In this document: piece by piece, positions 1 to 11,619 of the stretch
Numbering within the stretch: position 1 is the first letter of the stretch
Layout: each line of letters starts with the position of its first letter
NCBI GenBank assembly: GCA_031841125.1
Contig: CM063106.1
Location: 16,306,001 to 16,370,000, forward strand
DNA length: 64,000 bases
Source: Acanthococcus lagerstroemiae
Lineage: Eukaryota > Arthropoda > Insecta > Hemiptera > Eriococcidae
Direction of reading: 5' to 3'
The notes under the pieces: model-generated
What the model was told of the DNA's origin: nothing
Database searches by the model: none
What the model saw: only the letters and a program-made list of their open reading frames with translations
Position numbers and translations under genes: made by a program

Positions 1-760
1 TAGGCTGCTGTACAGTGATGTTGGCAGTATTGTTTCCACCTATCACCTGTATATTGGTTGGAAGTGAGGAGATTGGCATCTTCATGTTCAATTGCCCTCA
101 ATCTTGGCTTGAAGCAAGGGCGGCAACCTAGATTTTTCTCATGTGTAGCATAACAAAAAAAAAAAAAAAAAGGAAAAAATTTATTTATTGGGAAAAACAA
201 GTTTTGAAAATCTCATGTGCAGCAAAATCTTCCCATGTGTAGCATCTGCTACATACGCTACATAGAAGTTGCCGCCCCTGGCTCGAAGGCTCTTGTAATT
301 CTCCGAATTTCCCTGAACCTTGACGCCGTCTCGCTCTATTCTTTATGTCGTTCTATTTGCTCACAGATTCCCTCCAAGAAGGTGGTCTTATCCCTCCTAC
401 GTCCTCTTCGAATCAGTGCCGTCAACTGCCGATACGCCAGAGTCTTCTGTTTTTCTTGGGACTTCAAGTGTCTTCTCTTCTCCCCCAGGTTGATTGTTTC
501 CCGGGAGAGCCAAGATGCTCTTCGTTTTGTCGTTTTCGTTTTGCTTATCACTTCCTAGACCGTATCCTGTATACTGTTTCTTACGACTGTCCAACTCTTT
601 GTATCTGGTAGTTTGCTTTCAATGAGTGGAAGGTACGTGATTCGCCTTCACTCAGCGTCGAACTCCTTTGTCAACTTCAGCCTCAGATCCAAATAGAGCA
701 GCTGGTGATCAGTGCTGCAATCTGCCATGCGGACGCGTTTTGATGTTTTTGATCGCTGAT
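1..760 (-). pseudogene. RTE-like LINE relic, linker between endonuclease and RT
   Basis: Read on the minus strand from about 745 to the window edge, the translation shows the order typical of endonuclease-RT LINEs: an endonuclease end (DCSTDHQLLYLDLRLKL), a basic helical linker (AWLSRETINLGEKRR-like, then IRRGRRRDKTTFLEGICEQIE), then FREIRRITRAF followed by KPRLRAIEHEDANLLT. The last two pieces are in register only if the MITE at 115-280 is removed. Several stops and frameshifts are present, so it is dead. The RT domain would lie beyond the left edge. The family is clear from the linker; the exact clade (RTE/BovB-like) is inferred. Confidence 0.75.
115..280. mobile_element. hAT-type MITE, 166 bp, inside the LINE relic
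   Basis: The ends are inverted repeats: CAAGGGCGGCAACCT on the left and CAGGGGCGGCAACTT on the reverse complement of the right. The flanks carry an 8-bp near-duplication (GCTTGAAG at 107-114, GCTCGAAG at 281-288). A CAGGG-type TIR with an 8-bp TSD is the hallmark of the hAT superfamily. Removing the element restores the LINE reading, which confirms both borders. It has no coding capacity. The interior holds a poly(A) run and GTGTAGC repeats. Confidence 0.8.
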
Positions 761-860
761 TTCCATCTTCCACTATAAGGGGCGAGCTTGATTACCGCAC
801 AAATTCCCGAAGCCGTTTTCCCGAAAGGACAGTTTCCTGAAAAACCAGTTTCCGGGGAGC

Positions 861-988
861 CCCTCTAGTTACCCACGGAAAAGTTACCCATTTGCAACCC
901 TCGGTTACCCTCAGATTACCCAGAAACCCATTAGTTACCCTTGGTTCCCCTCTAGTTACCCGGGTAACTGGCGAGATTTTGCGCATTC
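861..988 (-). repeat. GGGTAAC-family element, locus 1
   Basis: This is one unit of a dispersed short element, seen here as the GTTACCC strand. It starts CCTCTAGTTACCC, repeats GTTACCC-like words at short intervals and ends GGCGAGATTTTGCGCATT. Bases 783-860 hold a separate run of TTCCCGAAA-like words. The same unit recurs at 23682, 38314, 44910, 52888, 55553 and 61076, plus a cut-off piece at 45985. Confidence 0.85.
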
Positions 989-1212
989 GAAACTTGAACT
1001 TTCCCAGGCCTTGTCATCTTGTGTTAAATGTTGAGGAATTTGTAAGGTGTTCGTAGAATAAGCGAAAGAATATTATTCGAATTGGCGGATGCAAAAAGCA
1101 TGTCTTACAGCGTCCATGGTAATAATATATTTACAGATGGGAAGGGTTCGTGACGCCCCGAGAATCGTCATTGTTAAATAAATCATGGCGAAGATCATTG
1201 GGAAACAAATTG

Positions 1213-1743
1213 TTATTCGATGGATACGTTTATCTGCTCTCGAGAGCGGCCAATTATAAGATCTACGGGGCCTGCTGAAGAGTCCGGAGTGGTGGATGCT
1301 CTGCACACGCGATTACGAATGATCCGGCTGCAGGGGCGGAAGTTCTGGTGCTTAGAGGTCCGGCCAAGTCGAGGCACGCTCATCCGCCGAACTAGGAGGA
1401 ATGTGCTGCCGAGGTTATCACGCAATCGATGAAAAAGAAAGTACAGGAGTGTCCTGAAGCACCTCCGGCGCAGATACTTCGGACGGAGTTGCAAGCAGGT
1501 GTCTTAAGCCAACTGCCGGAACGGGAGGCGTTAAAAGGGCAAATAAGAAGAGAGCGGTGGAAAGACAAACCAACAAAGCCAAGGAAGCTTTTGGACTTGG
1601 AAGAGCTAACGGCGGCGTTCCAGAAAACGCTACAGGGAAAACAGTTCCTCATTTTTGACTTCGGGCCGGAAGAAGATTGGTTTTTGGTTATCGAAATTCG
1701 ACGGCACTTTCGATCGTCAGAAGTATTTTATTGCCGTCAGTGA
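1213..1743 (+). pseudogene. MULE transposase relic with FLYWCH-type N-terminus
   Basis: From about 1290 one frame reads CSAHAITND, LRGPAKSRHAHPPN, a stop, then EECAAEVITQSMKKKVQECP, APPAQILRTEL, LPEREALKGQIRRERW, and FQKTLQGKQFLIFDFGPEED. This is the order seen in insect FLYWCH/MULE proteins: Cys/His finger end, basic helical block, then the start of the Mutator-like transposase core. The frame shifts near 1680 (SIVRSILLPS is in another frame) and the catalytic DDE region is not recognisable. It is therefore a truncated, mutated fragment of a Mutator-like DNA transposon. Family assignment is by remembered motif order, without a search. Confidence 0.6.
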
Positions 1744-1759
1744 CAGAACTGAAACGCCA

Positions 1760-3682
1760 TAGTCTTGTTTTTTTGATCCGTTTGCTGACCCCACCACGTG
1801 GTGAGATGAGAAGACACGCCATCAGCCCTTGTCCAGCAAAGGCCAAATTCGAGTTTTTTCGGTCAACTAAGAAGATCTGGGTCTCCACAGAGCCTCGACA
1901 ATATGTCGAGTTTCCATTTCCAGTTCCAGGATCTCCAAATCTGGACCAATCTACTACGCGATTCAATCGAGACCATACTGCCACGAGGCAGGACCATGCG
2001 GTTCTCGACGGTGCCATCACCGAATTCGCTGTCAATGGCTCCAGGACCTATTACATTTTTATTTGGTTATTTTTGAAATGTCAGAATTTCGTACCTTAGT
2101 CCGAATGTTTTCAAATATTGTTACATTTCTAGCCCCCCCCCCCTCATTTTGTTCTCATATTTCGTATTATTTTTCGAATCAAGTGGGTAAATTGAGTTTC
2201 TCCTATAGGAACATCTTTCGTAGGAGGAATCAAGCCAAAATTTATCGAATTTTCGTTTTAGCAGAGTGAGCAGCTTAGAAACGTGGGATATGAGACTTCC
2301 ACGTCATGGAAACGTGCTGAGAACGATCCACATTAAATTCAAATTGGACTCTCGGACGATAATTACGGCGCTGTGTATGATTTTACAGCTTAAATCTACA
2401 CGCTTACCATCTATCAGCGAGTCGTTGGGAGGATTTCTCGCAGTAGCCCCTAGGTACGAAAAGATCCGGATCCACACCTCGAGATGCAGCTCATACGTCC
2501 TGTAACTATAGACCTTATAGAATTAAAATATAGACAGCTCTAGTCAATGATAACGGTCGAAGAACTGTGAGCAAACACCAACACATAGATGATACGCTGA
2601 TGTACACGAACACAAATGCAGAATAAGTCGCGATAGTAACAAATGTTTCGAAATTAGGGGGAAATGAATCGCCGTGTTTAGAGAGTGCCCAGTTGAAGTC
2701 TTCTCATCTACAGATCTATTTTTTTCGTCGCCTTTTGCTGTAACAATGAAAATATGGAGTGTTATCTACATCGTAACAATTTTTGCGACTTATTTTCTTC
2801 TCGGATGTTAGAATCAAAATCAGAAGAGCGCCGTCTATGTTTTAATTCTGTAAGGTCTATGACTGTAACCTTCCAGCTTGTCCAATACTTCAAATTACAT
2901 AACTCCAATTTGAGTTATTTTTGTTATTTTATCTGAAATCCCAGGTATTGTACTTTGTCTTTGATCTTATTATCAACCCGCGGTATTTTGTGTGATTTCG
3001 CGAATGCTAGCCTTAAGATCGGTACTTACCAGGGGGCCGACACCCCTTTCTACCCGCGTGTATGATCTAGAAAGGGCGCGGAATAGAAATACCTTTTACT
3101 TTCGATCTTCGTTATTCAAAATTCTGGGTTAAAAAGCAGTCTTTATTTATTCGTCATAAAATCATTTATTTAGATTCTCTTATTATTTTCTTTTCTCCCC
3201 ACCTTTTCTTAGACGTCGAGATTAATTTTTCTCTCGTCATTCGCACCGCCTCTTCGTTCAAAGGATCGGCGGTATAGAAATAGGCTCTGCCCATTTTGGT
3301 GTTTGTTTTTTGTATCGTATTTCGAGTAAGGTTCATCCTAGCTGACTTCGAGACATGTTTCACGAACATGGTTGGTACCAGTGTGGGTGACTCTAGCTAT
3401 ATGGCTATAATGCCATTGTAATTTTCTAAATTACTTTTTCCCCCGGTTCACGAAATTCAGTTGGTCGCCCCCCTGGTTAGTGTACGTTCGGGGAGTAATT
3501 CAAAGTTTAAGGTCATGAGAGACCATTGTGGTTAGATCGAGACAGAAGGAATCGTCACCGAATCCGTGATATCCAAAAGCGATCGTTCCGAGGAGTCCAG
3601 GCACTCCTAGTGCTCGAGTTAGAGATTCGTAAAACCCAATTCTGAAATTGGAATAATCCCTTGGGAAAGCCGGACTCCCTAG
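1760..3682. other. No supported gene
   Basis: Ordinary AT-rich sequence with a C10 run near 2132 and small frames on both strands. A 67-codon minus frame (3166-3369) and a 61-codon minus frame (3500-3685) show no recognisable motif. I see no repeat with a clear border. Confidence 0.5.
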
Positions 3683-3740
3683 CATAGGCGCCGACTTGGC
3701 ATTTTCAATATTTTTAACTCAAAAATGGGGGGGGGGAAAC
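3683..3740 (+). mobile_element. Solo end of a hAT MITE related to 30182-30457
   Basis: CATAGGCGCCGACTTGGCA followed by a G10 tract matches the right end of the complete MITE at 30182-30457. No matching second end was found nearby, so this is probably a truncated copy. Confidence 0.45.
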
Positions 3741-4241
3741 ACCATCAATTTTTTAATTTAACGAAAAAGAAAGTAAAATATGATAAGTAATAATGAGAAG
3801 GGTATAATTTTGGCACCAAAATAGATAGAACACGGATCGAGAAGATGAGTCGAGTATCAGGTTCCAGTCTCCTACCAGTGATGCTCCTCGGGACGGAAGG
3901 GGACGCTCACAGGTACCAAGGTGTCACTGGGCTTCTCCTTTCTCCATCAATATTTCTCACCCGCTACGGTCATTCTCTCTTCTGTTGCTGCTACAGCTTC
4001 GGTGGAGTGCCGCTTATCGATGTTCGTTGACGATGGGCCCGCCCTCTTTCGGACTCTTCATCAGTCTGGGGCTGCCCTCTTCTAGGCTCTGTTCTCCCTG
4101 ATTCCCGCCAGTCAACATTGGTGTGCCGCCGACAGGGGCAACGGGTACGGGACCGTCCTGATTCCCGCTATCCGTTGGTTGGTGCTGGTGGTGACGATGT
4201 GGCGGTTCTTGCCGCTGGGAGCCTGGAACAACTTTATATAT
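3741..4241. other. No supported gene; unassigned open frame on minus strand
   Basis: A minus frame of about 75 codons (about 4255 to 4027) is open but has no ATG near its start. It is rich in Gln, Pro and Gly and contains GGNQGEQSLEEGSPRLMKSP. It abuts the inverted-repeat element at 4242 and no family is recognised. Confidence 0.25.
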
Positions 4242-4679
4242 GAGGCGTTGAGTATCAAAACCAGCTCAATCCAGTTTTATATATTTTTCAGGAGAGGCAA
4301 AAAACATCTGCGCGACGAAGTTTTGTATATTCTCTCGATATTTTTGGCTGAATCAGTAGAAGTTAGATTCCTCGTCATTTAACAATAGTCGATTTTTTCC
4401 AAATTTTCTTTTTGCTACTGTAGAGATACTGATACGATTGATAAGAAATGGCGAACTGGCTACTTGATAATGCGCTCCTACCGGTGGAACTATGAACCTT
4501 GGATTGAGCTGGGTTTGATACAAAAGCATATCTTTGATACCATTTTATAATGGGATTGAGATGGATTTGAACCGATATTCGGTTGGTAGGTGATGGAGGA
4601 TGGTTTCAACTTACAGTTTCAGCAAAAAACGGGGTTTCCTTAAAATGTGGATTGAGCTGGTTTTGATACTCAATGCCTC
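4242..4679. mobile_element. Inverted-repeat DNA element, 438 bp
   Basis: The left arm GAGGCGTTGAGTATCAAAAC and the reverse complement of the right end GAGGCATTGAGTATCAAAAC match over about 31 bases, continuing CAGCTCAATCC. The flanks can be read as an ATAT duplication. A third partial copy of the arm lies near 4503. There is no ORF, so it is a non-autonomous TIR element; the superfamily is unclear. Confidence 0.6.
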
Positions 4680-4787
4680 ATATTTTCTATTTATTTTTTT
4701 GATAGTGCATGGACGTACCACCATGCTAGTATTTGATTTATGGTACGTGGCATCCCTAGACTTTTTCTAAATTAATTTTTCCTTTAG

Positions 4788-5160
4788 TGTACCTCTTTTC
4801 ATTCAGGGACATGAAGAGTGGGTTCCCAAGTATTTACATCCATCCTGATGGCTCAAGCCTTCAGCACTATTTCACTAGTGAAGTACGTTGGGGGCATCGG
4901 TCATCGTGGACTCGCCCAGACCCTCGTGACGCTTGGTGGTGGTCTGTGGTTAAACACCTGTAAGTATGGTGATAGTAGGGTGAACGTTTCCCTGTGGGCG
5001 TTATTAGCCTCCCTTAGTCAGCAATCTATATCGGCAATTTCCCTACAGGTGAGATCCTTCGGAGTTCTTCCTTCTTGCGATCTTGTTCCGAAATTTGGAC
5101 GGGATATCTGGCTTTTCGGGAAATTATGCTACAGTCGTATATTTCTGGGTCATAAGTTAT
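4788..5160 (+). CDS. Candidate two-exon fragment, unknown product
   Basis: A strong 3' splice site (TTTTTCCTTTAG, ending 4787) opens a 172-base exon to 4959, followed by a textbook donor (GTAAGTA at 4960). An 89-base intron ends in TTTCCCTACAG (5048), and a second open exon runs to a stop near 5150. Two exon-1 frames are open: one reads HYFTSEVRWGHRSSW and DPRDAWWWSVVKHL and stops at the junction, the other joins to CEILRSSSFLRSCSEIW. Neither matches a family I know. It could be an internal piece of a host gene, a mobile-element gene, or chance. Confidence 0.25.
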
Positions 5161-6077
<917 letters not shown>

Positions 6078-6218
6078 AAAGAGAGGAATGATCACTTTTT
6101 GCCCAACTATCCCAACGCCCAAGTATCCCATTCCCCGCGTGCACTGCGATCGCTACCCCGTCAGTGTCTAGTTTCTCATGGGGTGAAGTTTTTCAGGATC
6201 AGAGATTCGCAAATGCAG

Positions 6219-7994
6219 TTACTCAAAAAGTTTGAAGACCCGTTGCCTGAACCTAGCTTTATTTACTGCGTCAAGGACGTCAAGCTCCTTGTCTTTTTTA
6301 CTCGCTTCGTTATAAAGTTTCAAGACTCGGTTTATTGGAGCGTTCGAGAAAAGAAGTGTACGAGAGTGACTCAGGGCGAAGAGATCTGTGGAACGACTAT
6401 TAAAACTGGGTATACGAACTGTAATTTTTTCAAGCAGTATTGAGTCTCGTTTTTTGTACTGTATTATGTCATGGAGAAAGATCAACGATGAAATGTCCCT
6501 GCGCCCCTTAAGACTTTTTATTTGGTAACCCTGAAGTAATTCTTTGTATGTTATAGTATATGTGTAGTAGGAAAACTACTTATGGTATAAATATCTTAAA
6601 AAACGTTTTTGTACTTTCTCTATGGACTTGACTGCTTCTACTGTTATTGGGTTCCATACTACAGATGCATATTCTAAGTGGGATCGGACTAGGGCATAAT
6701 ACAAGGTTTGTATAGTTTGTACATTAGTAAAATTAACTGAGTTTCTCATTAGAAACCCAAGCATCATTCTTGATTTATTAACTATGAAATTAACGTGGTT
6801 TTTGAATGTTAGTTTGGAGTCAAGTATTACCCCAAGATCTTTGATTTCATTGTATTTTGTTAACAAGTGATTATTAATGGTATATACTGAGTGAATAGGA
6901 AAAATTTTACGCGTGTATGTAACTGAGCTGCATTTTCCCACATTGAAGGCTAGATGATTCATTTGGCTCCAGTTGACAAGAGTATCAATATCTTTTTGCA
7001 AGAGTTGTACGTCATTCCCTCCTCGAATCTGTTTGAATAATTTTAAATCATCAGCATACAATAACACTTTAGAGTACTTTATATGGTTAGTTATGTCATT
7101 GATAAACAGGAGAAATAGTAAGGGGCCAAGGTTAGAACCTTGAGGAACACCAGACGTACAAGTGAATTTTTTGGAAGTTGATCCTCTGTATATTACATAT
7201 TGCTGCCTATTGGTTAAGTAAGATTTAAACAGTCGAATTAGTGGTTCTGAAAATCCCATTTTGGTTAATTTACTTAAGAGTATCTTATGATCTACCTTAT
7301 CGAAAGCTTTCTGGAAATCAGTGTATATAGTATCTACCTGCGAGGTTTGATTTAGACTTCCGGATATGTAATTAACAAAAGACACCAGGTTCGTTTCTAC
7401 TGATCTGCCTTCCATGAAGCCGTGTTGATTTTCAGAGATTTGGTTTTGAACTTGTTTGTATATCCGTTTATGTACAATGGATTCAAAGACTTTGGAGGGG
7501 ACTGTAATAATTGAAATTGGTCTGTAATTAGTAACGTTCTTTGTTTGATCGTTCTTAGGAATTGGAGTGATACTGGATAATTTCCAGAGCAGTGGGAATT
7601 TGGATGTCTGTATTATTAGATTATATATGTATGTTAGTGGTTGTATGAAAAATTCATTGCATGCTCTGTATATATATGGGGGAATACCGTCTGGTCCACT
7701 AGTCCTTTTTGGTTTTAATTTTGTTAGGGCTTCTTTCACTTCACGCATGTTTATTCCAAGTAGATGTACATCTCCGAAAGTGTTTTCGGCGGTATCCTGA
7801 AATGAAGCTCTAGACGGTTCAGAAAAAACTGAGAAAAAGTGGTGGGCGAATGCATCAGCAATGTCTTGAGAAGAGTGTAAATCTTTTTCTTTATATTGAA
7901 ATGTGTTTGTATTAGTATTCTGTTTTCTTTTTTCCTTGACGTACAACCAGAATTTCTTGGGGTTTTCCTTTAATCCCATCTCTGTGTTTATTTC
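6219..7994 (-). pseudogene. Jockey-like LINE reverse transcriptase, one in-frame stop
   Basis: From the ATG at 7979 the minus frame has 467 codons, a single TAG at 6576-6578, then 118 more codons in the same frame to TAA at 6219. RT motifs are intact: NPKKFWLYVK (residue 6), SGPDGIP (94), NYRPIS (150), DFQKAFDKVDHK (221), GVPQG (277), catalytic YADD (308). The C-terminal part (LLEKITVRIP and RVLKLYNEA) is the usual tail of this LINE type. The endonuclease ORF is missing, so the copy is 5'-truncated; it starts exactly where the neighbouring LINE (7995-9775) breaks off. One nonsense mutation in about 585 codons suggests a fairly young insertion. Confidence 0.9.
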
Positions 7995-9775
7995 CGATAT
8001 TTCTTATTATGGATAATGTCATGCAGTAGTAATAACGAGTTGATCAATCTACGTTTTTCCAGGCTTGTAATTTCGAACCCCTGTCTTAATTAAACCTAAA
8101 TAATCTGGCTTGGATAATAGGAAAAAGGCTTGAAGTATAGATACTTCACGAAACGTTTTTGAATTTTTTCAATTTTCTCCACCCGTTCTTTCGTGATTGG
8201 GTTCCAAATTGGTGACAGGAATTCCAGATGTGCTCTGACAAGGGTGAAGTATAATATTTTCAGTGTATCTATATGAGTGTAGTTTCTACTAGTCCTAATT
8301 ATGAATCCTAAAATTTTGTTTGCTCTCTTTGTGATATTCCATATGAAGGGTACAGGGGGAAAAGGTTCAATGTCCCAATTTTGTGTTTTTGAGAAAAATC
8401 ATTTTAAAGTTTGACATTCACCTTTATTTCCCTGTGCTACTCTTTTTTATCCACCTATTTTCAACCTCTTAAACAGAGTTTTTCGGCGGATGAGTGCTTA
8501 GGATGATTCTACACCTCATTCTAAATCTAACGATGCCCATATCTTCATTTTCAAAAAAATGTGACATTAAACCTTTTTTCCCTGTACCTTTCATATGTGG
8601 TGTTTGAACGTTAATTTTGAGTCTAGAGTGAGTCCGAGATCTTTTACTTTGTCCAGTTTTTGGAGTTAAATTTCATTTATAGTATAGCGATATTCAATTT
8701 TATTTCGTTTTCTTGTAAACGTGATTTTCTCGCATTTATTTATGTTGAAGGGAAGCCTATTCTGTTTGCCCCACAATGCCAGGGAAGTTAAGTCTTGTTG
8801 CAGCATTTCACAGTCTGTATATGATTTTATTTGCTTGAAAATCCTAATATCATCGGCATACATCAAGATTTCGGAGTGGCGAACTATCGTGATGGCGGTA
8901 TTGATAAATATCAAAAAAAGTAGAGGCTCTAGGGTTGAGCCTTGTGGTACCCCGGAAGTGCAGTAGAAATGTTTAGACGCTACCCCTTTGAAGAATACGA
9001 ACTGTTTACTATTCTGTAGATAAGACGGGAAAAAGTGCACTAAATTCACTGAAAACCCACGTACTTGCATTCTTATTTTAAGAATTTGATGGTCTACTCT
9101 ATCAAGAGCTTTGCTAAAATCTGTGTATATAAAATCCATTTGTGTTTGGTCGTCTAAAGCTTTAAGTACAAACTGGGTTAGGTGTATGAAATTCGTTTGG
9201 ACTGATTTTTTTTCTACAAATTCATTTTGACAATGTGCCGGAAGGTTTTTTTAATTTTGGATATAATCTTTTATATAAAGCTGTTCCAAAGACTTTGGCC
9301 GAGACTGGTAGAAGGGATATAGGTTTATGGTTAGTTAGTTCTTTTCGTTTATCATTTTTGGGTATAGGTATTTAGGTATCACCTTTGATGTTTTCCGCAT
9401 ACCTGGAAATTCGCAATTTTTGAGAGAGATATTGATGATGTGTGTAAGAGGTTTAGCTAAAGGTCTTTACATGCTTTAACCATATATTGTGGAATATTGT
9501 CCGGTCCGCAGGATTGTTTCGGTTTGAGGGCTCTCATGACTGATTTTATTTCCCTCTCAGATATTCCCTTAATACAAGTATGTATGTGTATTCTATTTAT
9601 ATTTGTAGTGTTTGCTGAAATACCTGAGTCCGGTGCTTTGTGCCTACTGACTAAGTCTGTATCATTGTGGAAAACTGACTCCAAATGCTCTGCAAAAGCT
9701 TCAGCGATTTCTCGAGAAAACTGAGTATCTGCCCTCTGAGTAGCAAAGTAGATACTACTTTTACCTATTCCACGT
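7995..9775 (-). pseudogene. Second jockey-like LINE RT, degenerate
   Basis: Minus-strand pieces are in order: FSREIAEAFAEHLESVFHND (about 9720), ALKPKQSCGPDNIPQYMVKA (9490), YTDFSKALDRVDHQ (9130), CTSGVPQGSTLEPLLF (8960), YADDIRIF (8860), then after the MITE LVRAHLEF and IWNPITKERVEKIEKIQKRF (8240-8150), and finally LEKRRLINSLLLLHDIIHNK (8060-8000). Several stops and frameshifts are present and the RNase-H-like domain is absent, as usual. It is related to, but clearly different from, the 6219-7994 copy, to which it is joined directly. Confidence 0.85.
8346..8591. mobile_element. MITE, 246 bp, inserted in LINE coding sequence
   Basis: TIRs AAGGGTACAGGGGGAAAAGG (left) and AAAGGTACAGGGAAAAAAGG (right, reverse complement) match over about 30 bases with few differences. 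The flanks are CATATG at 8340-8345 and 8592-8597. Deleting the element plus one flank restores the LINE codons for FKHHIWNI, which fixes the borders. No ORF. A 6-bp TSD is unusual, and because CATATG is palindromic the true length is slightly uncertain. Confidence 0.85.
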
Positions 9776-9779
9776 ACTC

Positions 9780-11350
9780 ATTTCGCGACGTTGTGACATT
9801 ATGTACATTTATACCGATCATACAGAAACGAGACAATAAGACACTTTATTCGGGTGAGAATGCCATTAATTCTTTTCGCCGCGCGATTATGATCGTGCGA
9901 GCTAGTTTCCTATTTTCGCCTTCACTGTGCATTTTATGCGTACACACTCGAAATACGTTCGAATTTCTCTCGACTTTACGAGCCTCCAGCTCGGGCAAAT
10001 CACGTACTTTCTACGAACGTGTCGGCCGAGCCTCCGATGCGGTACCGCGGTCGATATACCCGAGTTCGAACAAACAAGGTTTTAATTTTCGACTTGTTTT
10101 TCTATATAAACTGGCACTTTGTATTAAAACGCGCGATATATAAAATTGGCAATTAATTTAACCATAAAATCAAATTTATAAGGTTTAGCTGTTAATGATG
10201 GCGTTTTACGACTCGAGCCAAGGCGTAACCGGGTCCGATTCGTTTTCCTTAAGTAATATTTACAATGTTTACATCCATTAATGTTACTCTAAATCCTGTA
10301 TTAAAACCTACACTCGCACTCTGCCATGTACGTTCGAGAATTACGATAGATCGTCACCGGGTATTTCGAAACGCCAACCGTCGGCTTAGTCGGCTAACCC
10401 TAGAGGGGCTCGACTTCGCAGGCGGCCAATTATCGCCATTTCGGCTGCCCGGGGTCGAGAAGAGGCGCCGAATCGAAAATCGTCATCGCTAATGGGTCAT
10501 GGGCAGTTTAGGATGCCGGACCGGTAAACGTTTGATCGGTTTCGAAATGATTATATCGGAGCGATTTAATTGTCGCGTACTGTCGAGCGCAGGCATATAT
10601 CGGCGATCGTGTAAACGCGTAAGAAATAAAAATCGCCGCCGCCGAGGTCGCGGACCGAAAATGGGTTTTCGATAGCCCTGTGTGGAAAAACTATAATTTA
10701 AAATCGTCGACAGGCCGTAACGGGACTAATTTCAAAACTAATCAAGTACGCTGCGGCTGACGCGAGAGCACGTGCTCGGCGTCGTGACGCAAGTCGAGCT
10801 TCCCGGTTCAGAGTTGATCCGGTGTACTCGGGCTGGAGCGTTAGCCGTTATTTTAATGGAAGTACTCTTTTACGTGCTATAAACATACGATTTATCATTA
10901 TCGATTCGTTACGCTCGCTACCAAACATACAACGACATTACTTAGCGCATTTGACGCAGAATAAAACATATTTCGGGCTCGAGCAAGGCCGCACGAGCTA
11001 ATCTGATTCGAATCGCAGACTTTGGTCTTTGGGGGTTGTTTTTATTGTGTTTTCCCAACACCACGATGCCCGGTGATTCTCCTTTTCTTCTTTTTTTATG
11101 TCTAGTATGTTTAGTGAAATGATCGACGCGACGTGGGCGTATGCTCCGTCCATAATCGAAGCACGATCGAAACGAAGGGGCTGAAGAGACGTCCGAGATG
11201 GAAGAGATGAAAGTAGTACTAGTAACTTCGCTATACTCAAAGAGGATCGGCAACGTCTTCAAATTGCAAAGCTGCAGACTGCAGTCGCGCAGCTCTATCA
11301 CTTATCTCCGTATCAACAGGAAGGTACTCTTCAATCAATTCCAAACAATT
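9780..11350. other. CpG-rich unique sequence, no ORF
   Basis: Composition changes sharply at the end of the LINE: many CG, TCG and CGA words, no long homopolymers and no recognisable repeats. Frames are short (up to 152 codons at 9685-10143, beginning inside the LINE) with no motif. This could be conserved non-coding or regulatory DNA. Confidence 0.4.
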
Positions 11351-11354
11351 CAGG

Positions 11355-11610
11355 TGTGAGCTGACAGGAAGAAAGGGACCTCAGCGCAAAAATGTAAATT
11401 TTACTGGAGAGCGGATGAACAAAATTGATAACGTTATCACGTTACGGAGATACTCAACTTTCAAGACTTACAGACGTTTGGGGAAATTTTTTAAAATTTT
11501 CTCGACAACATCAGGCGAAAGAGCGGTCAAAAATTAGTTGAAAACAGTTGTTATCACAAAAATGTTTTGTTTTTTTTGCCCTGTGGTCCCTTTCTTCCTG
11601 TCAGCCCACA
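11355..11610. mobile_element. MITE, about 256 bp
   Basis: The left end TGTGAGCTGACAGGAAGAAA and the reverse complement of the right end TGTGGGCTGACAGGAAGAAA continue as matching arms for over 30 bases (GGGACC then CAG). The flank can be read as an AGGT duplication (4 bp) with the element one base shorter at each end. No coding capacity. Confidence 0.75.
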
Positions 11611-11619
11611 GGTGGTATC

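Noticed and set aside
861..988. Telomere-like repeat
   Set aside because: GGGTAAC is not the arthropod (TTAGG) or vertebrate (TTAGGG) telomere word and is dispersed in a defined ~146-bp element rather than tandem at an end.
1688..2035. 115-codon minus frame opposite the MULE relic
   Set aside because: It partly overlaps the better-supported plus-strand transposase fragment and has no motif of its own.
3500..3685. 61-codon minus frame with acceptor-like CCAATTTCAG
   Set aside because: Too short, no recognised motif and no matching donor or second exon.
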